Program-made: the position numbers and the translations under genes
Assembly (NCBI RefSeq): GCF_004801405.1
Contig: NZ_SSOB01000030.1
Coordinates: forward strand, 1-64,000
Direction: 5' to 3'
Source of the DNA: Cohnella fermenti
GTDB taxonomy: Bacteria > Bacillota > Bacilli > Paenibacillales > Paenibacillaceae
DNA: 64,000 bases
Notes under the pieces: model-generated
What the model was told of the DNA's origin: nothing
The model's database searches: none
Seen by the model: the letters and a program-made list of their open reading frames with translations, nothing else
Shown here: one piece after another, positions 35,300 to 43,754 of the stretch
How positions within the stretch are numbered: position 1 is the stretch's first letter
Layout: each line of letters starts with the position of its first letter

Positions 35300-36928
35300 T
35301 TATTCGGCCAGCCGGTGGCCGCCGAGGGCGTCGAACGGAACGTTCAGCCAGCCCTTCAGCCAATCCGGACCGTACCGGTTCAAGAAGTGCAGCGTGCCGA
35401 GCGCCCGCTCCTGCGGCTTGCCCAGCGGCCAGAGCGAATCCCGCATCCGGTCCCATTGGCGCAGGGAGACGTCGTGCTGCTTCGCGACCGTATCCGCCGC
35501 CCGCTTCTCCAGGTAGGCGATCTGGTCCAGCAGACGCTGCCGGTTGGCAACGCCAAGCTCGCCGAGCGCAGGCTCGATCGCCGTCAGCGTATCGAGCAGA
35601 GGAGCATACAGCCCCTCAAGGCCCGCCCGCGCCTCCGCGAAGCGCTTGTCGAGCTGCCAATCGTCCTGTGCCTCCAGCCATTCGTCCTTCAATCTCTCGC
35701 CGCCGGTCACGATGTCCTCGGCGGTAACTTCGTACTTCGAGAGCAGCTTGCCTACGCCCGGCTCCAGATACGTAAACGACTGGCGGGGAATGAGAATCGG
35801 CAGCTCGAGCGAGAAGCGTTCGAACGCCGGGCGCAGCCCCGCCCAATACGCGAGCTCGGACGGGCCGAGCACCGTGGCGAGCACCGGCAGGACGTATTCC
35901 TGCATCAGCGGCCGGGACAGCGCATTGTTGCTGAGCGTATCCGGAGCTTCCTCCGCCAGGGCGAGCAGTTGCTCGCCCGTGTAGGAGAGAACCTGCTTCT
36001 TGTCCGTGAAGCCGTCTCGCTCCCGGAACAGCAGCAGCCTGCCGCCGTCCGAGTGAACGAACAGGTTCGCGCACCCTTGCGCGGACGGAGCCTGAAGCGA
36101 ATAGCCGAGTCCGCTCACCGAGTCCTCGCCGCGCTTGATCGCCCGCTCCAGCCCTTCGTTATCCTCGATCAGCCTTCGGAACATCGGGCTCTCGAGCTTG
36201 CGAAGCGCAGGATCGTCCGCATCGAGCAGAACGAGTCCCTCGGAGCCGAACCAGTCCGACAGCAGCCTTGCGAACGCCAGCGTCAACGACGGCGAATCCG
36301 CCGAATAGCTGCGCAGCTTGTCGATCAGGCCCGGCTTGAACTCCGTATCGGGCAAGGCGTTCGCCAGCCCGGCGAATGCCGCCTGCCATTGCTCCTCCGA
36401 GAGCGAGGTCCGGCTGACCGAATGCCTCGCTCCTTCCGGGCGATCGAGCCGAACCCGGCGCGGCTTGCCTTCGGGGCCGGCGACATAGAGATGGTTCGCC
36501 TCGTCGAAGTCGTGATCTTCCCCGGCGATCCAGAATACGGGGACGACCTTCCGGCCGAGCAGGCTCTCGGCATGACGAGCCGCCTGAATGACGGCGATCG
36601 CCTTGTAGGCGATCAGCAGGGCGCCTCCGAAGAGGCCGGCCTGCTGGCCGCCGACGACGGCCAGGCTGCCCGGCTCGGCCAGCGCGTCGATCGAACGATC
36701 GACCGCGGCGCTTGGAAGCAGCCGGGCTTGATAATCTCGAAGAACGGAGGCGAGCTTCGCTTTGTCCGCGCGGCCGCCCTCCGTCCGATCTAATTGTAAT
36801 GCGCGTTTCCGCCAGTCTTCGGCGATAGAGGGATGAGAGCCGAACCATTCTCTAAGCTGTGCGTCTCCCTGCCGGTATCGTTCCGCCAGAGCTGGGGAAG
36901 ACAACCCCTGTAAAGGAGTCAAGTTCAT
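35300..36928 (-). CDS. bshC: bacillithiol synthase, cysteine-adding enzyme BshC
   Basis: Adds cysteine to GlcN-malate in the last step of bacillithiol synthesis. The 542 residues match the family length, with the Rossmann core (LAVVGGQQAGLFGGALLIAYKA, PVFWIAGEDHDFDEANH) and a long coiled coil toward the C-terminus. ATG 36928 follows CGGGGGGA; 22 upstream open codons are within the promoter. In B. subtilis bshC also lies just before mraZ. Confidence 0.94.
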   Translation of the reverse strand: MNLTPLQGLSSPALAERYRQGDAQLREWFGSHPSIAEDWRKRALQLDRTEGGRADKAKLASVLRDYQARLLPSAAVDRSIDALAEPGSLAVVGGQQAGLFGGALLIAYKAIAVIQAARHAESLLGRKVVPVFWIAGEDHDFDEANHLYVAGPEGKPRRVRLDRPEGARHSVSRTSLSEEQWQAAFAGLANALPDTEFKPGLIDKLRSYSADSPSLTLAFARLLSDWFGSEGLVLLDADDPALRKLESPMFRRLIEDNEGLERAIKRGEDSVSGLGYSLQAPSAQGCANLFVHSDGGRLLLFRERDGFTDKKQVLSYTGEQLLALAEEAPDTLSNNALSRPLMQEYVLPVLATVLGPSELAYWAGLRPAFERFSLELPILIPRQSFTYLEPGVGKLLSKYEVTAEDIVTGGERLKDEWLEAQDDWQLDKRFAEARAGLEGLYAPLLDTLTAIEPALGELGVANRQRLLDQIAYLEKRAADTVAKQHDVSLRQWDRMRDSLWPLGKPQERALGTLHFLNRYGPDWLKGWLNVPFDALGGHRLAE

Positions 36929-36964
36929 TGCGGAGTCCCCCCGAATTATGTTCATGTCCACTAG

Positions 36965-36994
36965 ATTGTACATGAAGGGGTTCGCAATCGTCAA
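36965..36994 (-). promoter_or_regulatory. sigma-A promoter of bshC-ahcY
   Basis: -35 TTGACG (36989-36994), 18-nt spacer, -10 TACAAT (36965-36970), about 37 nt before the bshC start. Upstream, a 10-bp inverted repeat (GGCTCCTTGC / GCAAGGAGCC, about 37037-37078) may end the preceding DUF3397 transcript, although it lacks a T-tail. Confidence 0.75.
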
Positions 36995-37134
36995 AGATCA
37001 TCTTCCAATATATACGCTCTTGTCCGCCGGCGTTCGGGCTCCTTGCGCCGAATTGCGGCCTCATGCGGCAAGGAGCCGCGCCGATGCCCGCAATATCGCG
37101 GCCTTCGGCACGGCTCCAGGGAATAATTCGGCAA

Positions 37135-37533
37135 TCAAGCCGACTTGCCGACGATGCGGATGGAGATGTCGACAATCGTGAGCACCACGTAGAGCACCGT
37201 CGTCATGAAGAACGTCAGCCTCCATACCGCGCGCAACAGCCTGCGGGAATCGACCCGGCCGCGCGCCCGATTCTGCGCTCCCCCGAGCAGGCCGCCCAGA
37301 ATCAGAATAAACAATAATAGAATATAGGGCCCGAAGGAGGTGCCCAGACGATTGAGAAGCATCGAGACACAACCGACGAGGAAGAACGTCGTCACGTCCA
37401 TCGACAGCTTGATGGCCTGATTCCGCTCGTTGCCCCTCCACCTCGCCCAGAAAAAGACGAGAAGAAACGGAATGACCGGAACGATGGCCACGGAAGCATA
37501 TGCGTATACGATCGCATCCCAGATTATGGACAC
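37135..37533 (-). CDS. DUF3397 membrane protein
   Basis: A small integral membrane protein (132 residues) with four predicted helices (IVYAYASVAIVPVIPFLLVFFW; MDVTTFFLVGCVSMLL; YILLLFILILGGLL; RLTFFMTTVLYVVLTIVDI). It resembles the DUF3397 family found next to panE and bshC in Paenibacillaceae; function unknown. The GTG start has GGGGGAGG 5 nt upstream, overlapping the region just after panE (18-nt gap). Confidence 0.75.
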   Translation of the reverse strand: MSIIWDAIVYAYASVAIVPVIPFLLVFFWARWRGNERNQAIKLSMDVTTFFLVGCVSMLLNRLGTSFGPYILLLFILILGGLLGGAQNRARGRVDSRRLLRAVWRLTFFMTTVLYVVLTIVDISIRIVGKSA

Positions 37534-37551
37534 CGCTGCCTCCCCCTATCC

Positions 37552-38529
37552 CTATCCGCTGAGAATCGCCCTAACCAGATCGGTCACCGTCGCGTTCCGG
37601 GGCGACGGCAACCCTCTCGAGGCGGCGAGGCGCACAACGGCGCCGTTGATCGCCTCGATCTCGGTCTCCCTTCCGTTCCTCACGTCCTGCAGCATCGACG
37701 ATTCGTTCCGGGACGTGCGGGCGCACACGTCGAGCAGCTCTTCCCACAGCTCCGACGCCGCCCCTTCCGTCTCGGGAAGACCGCTGGCATGAAGGATCGT
37801 TCGCGTCTCTTCATGCAGAGCGCGCATAAGCGCCATACGGTCGCCCGTCGCCGCAAGCTCCCCGTTGCGAATCCGGAGCAAGGCGGTCAGCGGGTTTATC
37901 ACCGAGTTGACAAGAAGTTTCCGCAACATTCGTTCTATCATGTTATTCGACAGATAAATGGAGAATCCTGCCGATCCGAGGATGTTTTCTATATCCTTCC
38001 GCCTATCTTCCGTAGGCATTGGGGCATAATCGGCGTTGCCGCCGCCGAAGCGCGGCGCTTGTCCCGCCCAGATGGCGCCGCTTCCCGTATGCCGTACGGC
38101 CGCCGGGCCTTCGCGCAGCGCCCCTTCCGTCGCGGCCGCGGCCAACTGAGGCCGCCCGGGCAGCGCTTCCGCGATCCGTTCGATATGCCCGATCCCGTTG
38201 CAGAAGGAGACGATCGCGGCATCCTGCGCCGTCACGCGGCGCAGCTCCCCGAACAGCGAATCCGATAAGCCGGTCTGCTTCAGCGCGTTCAGCACGATCA
38301 GCCCCTCCTGCCGCGAAGGAGCTTCGCCAAGCGAACAAGCCCGCACGGCCGTCCGCGTCAGCAGGTTCCCGTCCGCATCCTTGAGCGCAAGCCCGTTGTC
38401 CCGCAAGCTTCGCGCCTGCTCCTCGCTTCTTGTCCACACGGTCGCCTCTTGTCCCGAGGCTGCGATCTTGGCCGCGAGCAGAAGGCCGAGCGAGCCTCCT
38501 CCGAGCACCGCCACGGATGTCTTCGCCAT
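37552..38529 (-). CDS. panE: 2-dehydropantoate 2-reductase
   Basis: NADPH-dependent ketopantoate reductase of pantothenate and CoA synthesis. The 325 residues show the nucleotide loop VAVLGGGSLGLLLAAKI, NGIGHIE, and the C-terminal domain with KLLVNSVINPLTALLRIRNGEL, whose Lys and Asn are the catalytic and substrate residues. GAGGAG lies 8 nt before the ATG. It resembles B. subtilis YlbQ, which lies near ylbO (rsfA/gerR family), as here. Confidence 0.9.
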   Translation of the reverse strand: MAKTSVAVLGGGSLGLLLAAKIAASGQEATVWTRSEEQARSLRDNGLALKDADGNLLTRTAVRACSLGEAPSRQEGLIVLNALKQTGLSDSLFGELRRVTAQDAAIVSFCNGIGHIERIAEALPGRPQLAAAATEGALREGPAAVRHTGSGAIWAGQAPRFGGGNADYAPMPTEDRRKDIENILGSAGFSIYLSNNMIERMLRKLLVNSVINPLTALLRIRNGELAATGDRMALMRALHEETRTILHASGLPETEGAASELWEELLDVCARTSRNESSMLQDVRNGRETEIEAINGAVVRLAASRGLPSPRNATVTDLVRAILSG

Positions 38530-38627
38530 AACGCGTTCTCCTCTCTCAAGCGCCCGGGTCGTGCCGGCGCCTGTTGCCCGTCTGCTTCTCCGCTTCTCTC
38601 ATCATAATCGCAGCGCGGAGCCGAAGC

Positions 38628-38677
38628 AAAAAAAAGAAAGGAGCATCCGCCGGCCGCGTGCGGCCCGGGGATGCTCC
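38628..38677 (-). terminator. terminator after rsfA
   Basis: Stem GGAGCATCC (38640-38648) / GGATGCTCC (38669-38677) with tail TTTCTTTTTTTTG on the minus strand. Confidence 0.85.
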
Positions 38678-38697
38678 CTCCCTCTTCTTCCGGCAAG

Positions 38698-39351
38698 CTA
38701 TTCGATTCGTTCCAGATTGCCGTTCGCGTCCATCTTGAAGCGAGTTTTCTCTTCCTCCGGCTCCTCGGCGAGGAACGCCAGCCTGCGGGCTCGATCCATA
38801 ATCTTGATCAGAGCCTTGTAATCGTCGTTCACGACGCGATAATCGGTCTGAACCTCGCTTACTTCCTTCGAGAGACGATTGTTCACTTCCCTCAACTCCG
38901 CAAGCTGTTCGTCCTTTTCTCGCAGCTCCTTTTCCAACACCCGCACTTGCCGAGTCAATTCCTGGATCGAATTCTTCCATTGGCGCAAGTAGCGAATAAC
39001 CGCTTCCATAGACAAAGAATCCGCAGTAACCAATTCGGATTTGGATGAATCCGTCTCTTCTTCCGGAAGCCGCTCCGTGATCGTATTCGCCAAGGAAGAC
39101 GCGAGGCCTTGCTTCTTGAGATAATTACGCTTCTGCCGCTGTTGCTTCGCCATCCCGATCGCTTCGTCGTAACGCTTGCGGACAAAGCTGTTCCACCTGA
39201 ACCCGCAAGCGGCAGACGTACGGGCGATTCGTTGGCCGACTTCCTCGAACGCCGCGAGCTGCGTGCTTCCTTCCCGAATATGCCTCAGTGTCACTTCGGC
39301 CAGAATCAAATCGTCGTCTGGGCTCCATGCATCCTGCCTGACAGCCGTCAT
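38698..39351 (-). CDS. rsfA: RsfA/GerR-family sporulation regulator
   Basis: A transcription factor family that modulates compartment-specific genes in sporulation. The 217 residues have an N-terminal Myb/SANT-like domain (WSPDDDLILAEVTLRHIREGST, then ACGFRWNSFVRKRYDEAI, about 8-65) and a C-terminal coiled coil (LTRQVRVLEKELREKDEQLAELREVNNRL, about 130-180). The ATG follows GAGGAGGGA. Whether it is the sigma-F gene rsfA or the sigma-E gene gerR cannot be told from sequence alone. Confidence 0.85.
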   Translation of the reverse strand: MTAVRQDAWSPDDDLILAEVTLRHIREGSTQLAAFEEVGQRIARTSAACGFRWNSFVRKRYDEAIGMAKQQRQKRNYLKKQGLASSLANTITERLPEEETDSSKSELVTADSLSMEAVIRYLRQWKNSIQELTRQVRVLEKELREKDEQLAELREVNNRLSKEVSEVQTDYRVVNDDYKALIKIMDRARRLAFLAEEPEEEKTRFKMDANGNLERIE

Positions 39352-39584
39352 GCCTTTATTCCCTCCTCGTCAAGGATGAAGATCATTCGTCGTTATTGGT
39401 GTTTTATTCATTTCTATGCCCGTAGTAGAGTTCATAGAATCTATCGGTTACTTCTATGTATATCCATTTTCCGCGCGGGTATACCTCTCATGGAATCGAC
39501 ACGGACGCCCATGAATAAAAAGGCGAAAAAATAGGAACCTTGAAGCCATGGACGAAAAGTTTGCCAATTCGTCACTTCTTCCGG

Positions 39585-39614
39585 TTTACACTATGCTGGG
39601 CAAGCAGGTATAAT
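39585..39614 (+). promoter_or_regulatory. sigma-A promoter of the DUF2626 gene
   Basis: -35 TTTACA (39585-39590), 18-nt spacer, perfect -10 TATAAT (39609-39614), 42 nt before the start codon. It lies in the 304-nt region between the divergent rsfA and DUF2626 genes; nothing else is recognised there. Confidence 0.8.
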
Positions 39615-39655
39615 ATGCATGAGTAAACGGGGTTAGACAGAGAGGAGATCGCGCT

Positions 39656-39892
39656 ATGGCACGCATGTTCCGGGTATTGGGACTCTTTACGCTGCTAATC
39701 GCTTTGATGTCGTTCGCGGGCGATATGTGGGAGATGGCATTGCTGTTCTTCATTCAATCGGCAGTGTTCTTCTTGTTCGGGTATCTGAATTTCACGGAGA
39801 AGACCTACATTTACATGTTCTGGGGCTACATGGTCCTCGCCTTCCTCGGATTCACGTATTGGAGCGTTTTCGAGATGGGACTGCCCGCTTAA
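39656..39892 (+). CDS. DUF2626 small membrane protein
   Basis: A 78-residue protein with three hydrophobic helices (VLGLFTLLIALMSFAG, MALLFFIQSAVFFLFGYL, YMFWGYMVLAFLGFTYW). Pattern and length match DUF2626 of Bacillus and Paenibacillus; function unknown. GAGAGGAGA lies 8 nt before the ATG. A group II intron is inserted 8 nt after its stop codon; the gene itself is intact. Confidence 0.82.
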   Translation: MARMFRVLGLFTLLIALMSFAGDMWEMALLFFIQSAVFFLFGYLNFTEKTYIYMFWGYMVLAFLGFTYWSVFEMGLPA

Positions 39893-39900
39893 TACGAACA

Positions 39901-41780
39901 ATCGAGTAGGAGGAGGCGCCGAGCCCCCGTCCTCTCACACCACCGTACATGCGGGTCCGCATACGGCGGTTCCTAAAGGTTAACGAGTTTCAAGATAACG
40001 AGTTGTCAGACTAAGTAGCCCTTGGTCGCTCCAGTAGGAGCGATTAAGGGCGTTGTTTATGTTTCGGGACATTTCCCAGCATCCGCGCCTTGCGTTTGCC
40101 ATCATTCTTGCCGCCCATTCCGGAACGCCTAATGCTCGTAAGTTTCTGAGTCTGGATTTCGGTAATTTCCACTGTTTCCACGCACACATGCGCAGTCTAC
40201 GACGAATCCATTCGTCAAGTCGTTCGCAGTGCGACTTCGCAGATGCTAAGCGGAAGTAGCCCATCCATCCCCTGAGGTATCGGTTGAGTTCTTTCAACCG
40301 GTTCTCCATGGAGATTCCCCGCGTTCGCGAAGTAATCTCTCTTACGCGTTCTTTCAGTTGTTCCAGTTTCTTCGGGGCGATTCGAATTGTCGCGCCTTTG
40401 TTGGTTAGAAAGCTAAAACCGAGGAACTTGCGCTTCCACGGCCGGTCAACGGCGCTTTTGTCCCGATTCACTTTCAGTCTGAGTTTCCCCTCTACAAAAC
40501 GAGTCACCGATTCCATCACGCGTTCACCAGCGCGTTTACTCCGGACGAAGATATTGCAGTCGTCCGCGTAGCGCACGAAGTTCAGTCCTCTTTCCGTCAG
40601 TTCCTTGTCTAAGTCATCCAGGAGGATGTTCGCTAGGAGCGGACTGAGCGGTCCGCCTTGCGGCGTCCCTTCCAGCGTCTCCTGCTTTGTCCCGTCGACC
40701 ATGACTCCGGCATTGAGGTAGGCGCGGATCAGCTTCAGGACACGCTTGTCCGTAACTTTCCGTGCTACCCTTGCCATGAGGATGTCGTGGTGCACTCTGT
40801 CAAAGAACTTCTCCAAGTCCATGTCCACGACCCAGCGGCATCCGTCTTGGATATAGGATTGCGCTTGTTTGACTGCGTCGTGGGCACGTTTCCTTGGTCG
40901 GAATCCGAAGCTGTTCGGTGAAAACTGCGGGTCGAAGATCGGTGTCATCACTTGCATGAGGGCTTGCTGGATGAAGCGGTCCATTACGGTTGGGATACCT
41001 AACAGCCGAACCCCGCCTCCGGGTTTGGGGATTTCCACCCGTTTGACTGGCATCGGTCTGTACGTACCCGATTGGAGCTCCGCTTTCACGGTTTCCCAGC
41101 GTTCCCATACGTGCGCTTGTAGCTCGGCTACCGTCACGTTGTCTATGCCCGGCGCTCCTCCGTTTTGTTGGACCCGTTTGAATGCGGCTCTGAGGTTTGT
41201 TCCCTCAAGCATCCGCTCCAGCAAGTCGTACTGTCCTTCGCGAGAAGAAAGGTCGATTTGTGCCGACGAAGAACTCGGCGCTCCGGCGTACCCTTGCGGT
41301 TTCACCGCTACCCTTTGCCGCGAGCTCCCTTGCGGGATATTCTGCTGTCGTTGCTCTTCGCGCGAACGCATCGTTTTCTTCTCTCCTTTAAGTTCAGCCC
41401 TTCCAAGGCTGTTGCAACATCCTTGTACTATGGCCTCTGCTGACTCCTGCGGATTCAGCGCGACTTCTCAGTCGCGGTTACGAAAGATCTTTCGCGTATT
41501 CCGCAGGCCTCCCCAGATAAGAACGTCATCTTTCCGCCCGCGCTCGCCCAAGTTTACGGCTGCAGCCTTTGGCAGCTTAGGATTTCGTCATGGTGTGGTG
41601 ACTCATCCGACTGCAACCGCCTCAAATTGGATTCGTGTACCTCGAGCCGTGCTTTTGCCTCCAGCTTCCTTCGGATTCCGCCTCGCGGCGGACACCCTTG
41701 CTTTCGGCTATGGTAGGCGCTTGCCAGCCCCCATTCCGGACTTTCACCGTAGAGATGACGCCCATGCTGGGCGTACACAC
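39901..41780 (-). mobile_element. group II intron, about 1880 nt, with reverse transcriptase
   Basis: The intron lies on the minus strand. Its 5' end is GTGTGTACGCCCAGCATGGG at 41780, a GUGYG-type boundary, followed by a structured leader of about 400 nt. Domain V is at about 39930-39975 (ACCGCCGT, then ATGCGGACCCGCAT, then ACGGTGGT, fully paired). Domain VI and the 3' end CCTACTCGAT reach 39901. Removing 39901-41780 rejoins the DUF2626 stop region to a rho-independent terminator 10 nt later, which supports both boundaries. Insertion beside a terminator hairpin recalls class C introns, though here the intron is antisense to that terminator. Confidence 0.9.
39980..41371 (-). CDS. ltrA: group II intron reverse transcriptase/maturase
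   Basis: Intron-encoded protein of 463 residues that assists splicing and copies the intron into DNA. RT motifs are intact: RLLGIPTVMDRFIQQALMQV, FGFRPRKRAHDAV, MDLEKFFDRVHHDIL, GTPQGGPLSPLLANILLDDLD and the catalytic FVRYADDCNIFV. The maturase domain X includes RLKELNRYLRGWMGYFRLA. No C-terminal HNH endonuclease is visible, so insertion probably relies on nicked or replicating DNA. AAGGAGAG lies about 10 nt before the ATG. The frame is complete, so the element may be active. Confidence 0.95.
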   Translation of the reverse strand: MRSREEQRQQNIPQGSSRQRVAVKPQGYAGAPSSSSAQIDLSSREGQYDLLERMLEGTNLRAAFKRVQQNGGAPGIDNVTVAELQAHVWERWETVKAELQSGTYRPMPVKRVEIPKPGGGVRLLGIPTVMDRFIQQALMQVMTPIFDPQFSPNSFGFRPRKRAHDAVKQAQSYIQDGCRWVVDMDLEKFFDRVHHDILMARVARKVTDKRVLKLIRAYLNAGVMVDGTKQETLEGTPQGGPLSPLLANILLDDLDKELTERGLNFVRYADDCNIFVRSKRAGERVMESVTRFVEGKLRLKVNRDKSAVDRPWKRKFLGFSFLTNKGATIRIAPKKLEQLKERVREITSRTRGISMENRLKELNRYLRGWMGYFRLASAKSHCERLDEWIRRRLRMCAWKQWKLPKSRLRNLRALGVPEWAARMMANARRGCWEMSRNINNALNRSYWSDQGLLSLTTRYLETR

Positions 41781-41782
41781 GG

Positions 41783-41820
41783 AACGCCGGAGCGAATCGC
41801 TCCGGCGTTTTTTTGTTTTT
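41783..41820 (+). terminator. displaced terminator of the DUF2626 gene
   Basis: A 13-bp perfect stem (AACGCCGGAGCGA with TCGCTCCGGCGTT) and seven T followed by GTTTTT on the plus strand. The only plus-strand gene it can serve is DUF2626, whose stop is now 1.9 kb upstream because of the intron. Confidence 0.88.
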
Positions 41821-41902
41821 TGGCGTTGTTGGCGGGTGCGGGAGGCGGGGGCGTACTGGCTGCGGAATGGAGGCGGGGCGTATCCCGCCCGAGCGCTCTC
41901 CC

Positions 41903-41945
41903 TGCTCCCTCTCTCCTCTCTCCTCTCTCCTCTCTCCATCTCCCC
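41903..41945. repeat. homopyrimidine 7-bp tandem repeat
   Basis: The plus strand has about four to five tandem copies of CTCTCTC with C or T joints, within a longer pure C/T tract. The region from 41821 to 42080 has no gene. Confidence 0.7.
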
Positions 41946-42080
41946 TTATCCCACCTCTCCTACCTCTCCCCTCTCCCTAATCTCCTCATCTTAACCTTTT
42001 CATCTAACCTCCATCGCCCCTCGTTCCTCCTCCGTTCCGCCAGTGCTTTCTCGAGTGTCGTGAACAGAGGAATAGTGTAG

Positions 42081-42330
42081 ATGCGAAAAATCACATTCAT
42101 CGGGCAATCCGAGGGACTTCGGCGATTCGGGAGACTTCGGAGGGCGATTTAATGTGAAAAACCGCATTCATTTCGCAGTTTGGGGGGCTTCAGCGGTGAA
42201 TGAATGTGAAAAATCACATTCATTTGGCGTTCGAGGCGCTTTTGGAGCGAATGTATGTGAAAAACCGCATACATTTGGAAATTCGAGGGGTTTCGGGACG
42301 AATAAATGTGAAAAACCACATTCATTTGGC
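42081..42330. repeat. palindrome array B, five units of 51-52 bp
   Basis: Units start at 42081 (ATGCGAAAAATCACAT), 42152 (ATGTGAAAAACCGCAT), 42204 (ATGTGAAAAATCACAT), 42255 (ATGTGAAAAACCGCAT) and 42306 (ATGTGAAAAACCACAT); spacings are 71, 52, 51 and 51 bp. The palindrome is followed by TCATTTGGCG or ACATTTGG and a G-rich spacer with TTCG. Arms covary (GAATG with CATTC at 42202; GTATG with CATAC at 42253). Lies between the displaced terminator and the 3' end of the methyltransferase gene. Confidence 0.88.
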
Positions 42331-42383
42331 GGCTCGGGGGATTCGGGCGACTCGGGACGATTCGGGCGGTTCTGGGAATTCAA

Positions 42384-42420
42384 CGAATGAGCGGATTGAG
42401 CGGATTGAGCGGATTCAGCA
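42384..42420. repeat. 9-bp tandem repeat GAGCGGATT
   Basis: Three to four copies of GAGCGGATT, the last degenerate (CAGCAAATT), just beyond array B. The rest of 42421-42593 shows nothing recognisable. Confidence 0.65.
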
Positions 42421-42593
42421 AATTGAGAAACTTCGGCGCTTCGGAGGGGGGCGGAAGGAGCTTCGGGAGCGAGTAAATGTATCCGAGCCTGAGCGAATGG
42501 GAGAGGAGGCCAAAGCGATTTAAAAAGACGCCTCGCCCTCCCCATCGCCCCAGTCTTGGCCGCCGGTCGCTGACCGCTAATCCGTCAATCCGC

Positions 42594-43754
42594 TTAGAGG
42601 GCCAGGCCGCCGCCTCCCGCCCCCTCCTTGCGGAAAATCTGGACCTTGAACAGCTCGCTCATCCCATCGCTCAGCAGCAGTTGGCGAATCGCCCGATTGC
42701 GCTTCGCGTCGGGGTGGAACGGGTCGGCGCTTGCCACCGGGACAAGCTCCTGCAGCAAGCCCGCTTCCTTAAGGAAGCGAAGCTGCGAGCCGTACCACAG
42801 CTCCGTCAGCCCCGCTTCCCGAGCCGCCCGGCGAAGCCGCGCAAAGTCGACGTGGGCGGTCATGTCCTGCTCTCCCGGCGCGAAGTAAGGATCGTCGAAC
42901 GCAACATGATCGCGGTAGCAGACAAATGTGCCGTTCATCCGATGCGCCGCGGTCAGCTCCTCCGTCTCGTCCCCGTAGTCGACGAAGACGAGCAGCGCCT
43001 CGCCCAGCCCGGCGGCGAGCCTCGCAAGCCAAGCTTCCGCGTCGAGCCCAAGCTCGGTCGACTGTCCTTCCCGAAGCTGAACGCCCTCACGTTCCAGCCG
43101 TTCCTTCAGCGCATCCGGAAGCTCCAGCAAACACGGAATCGGTCGATTCCGCTCGGCATCCCACGCTGTGCCGCATTCCCGGAGACGCCCGTCTCTGCGC
43201 ATGATCCGATGGACGGGCATCGCATCCAGCAGCTCGTTGGCGACGATGATCGTCGCCTCCCGACTTGGATCGCCCGCTTCCGCCTCCTCCGGGCTGAGCA
43301 CTTGGGCCCGCCCGTCCGCAATGAACCGCCCAAGCAGCTCTGCGGCCAGCCGGCGATGAACGGGATTGCCGTCCACGACCGTCAGAGAGAAGCGGGAGAC
43401 GCCGTCCCGCTCCCAGGCGGAGAGCAACTGGGCGCCAAGCCGCCCGGTTCCTCCGCCCCAGTCGATCACCTTCACCGGCCGCTCGGCTGCGAACAGCTCG
43501 TCCGCCAGCGCGGACAACCGCCGGGCCAGGCAGCTCGCGAACACCTCCCCGACGAAGGAGCTTGTATAGAAGTCGCCTTCTCGCCCGACCCGAGGCTTGC
43601 CCCCGGAATAATAGCCGTGACCGGGATCGTAGAGACAGACGGCCATGTAATCCCGGAACGGGATGCCGCGCACTTTCCTGCCTCCCTCCGTTAGCCCCAT
43701 TCGTTCCGAAGCGAGAATGCGTTCTTTTACGATGCCCAATACGGGATAGTCCAT
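42594..43754 (-). CDS. SAM-dependent methyltransferase, MidA/NDUFAF7 (DUF185) family
   Basis: A class I methyltransferase (386 residues). The family signature is clear: YMAVCLYDPGHGYYSGG, VGREGDFYTSSFVGEVFA and the SAM loop VIDWGGGTGRLGAQLL. Mitochondrial members methylate an arginine of complex I; substrates of bacterial members are largely unknown. GGAGAGAGGAG lies before the ATG. No partner gene adjoins it. Confidence 0.85.
   Translation of the reverse strand: MDYPVLGIVKERILASERMGLTEGGRKVRGIPFRDYMAVCLYDPGHGYYSGGKPRVGREGDFYTSSFVGEVFASCLARRLSALADELFAAERPVKVIDWGGGTGRLGAQLLSAWERDGVSRFSLTVVDGNPVHRRLAAELLGRFIADGRAQVLSPEEAEAGDPSREATIIVANELLDAMPVHRIMRRDGRLRECGTAWDAERNRPIPCLLELPDALKERLEREGVQLREGQSTELGLDAEAWLARLAAGLGEALLVFVDYGDETEELTAAHRMNGTFVCYRDHVAFDDPYFAPGEQDMTAHVDFARLRRAAREAGLTELWYGSQLRFLKEAGLLQELVPVASADPFHPDAKRNRAIRQLLLSDGMSELFKVQIFRKEGAGGGGLAL

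Noticed and set aside
42081..42330. CRISPR-like regular spacing
   Set aside because: The repeated part is only about 16 bp and degenerate, the intervening sequences resemble each other, and no cas genes are present.
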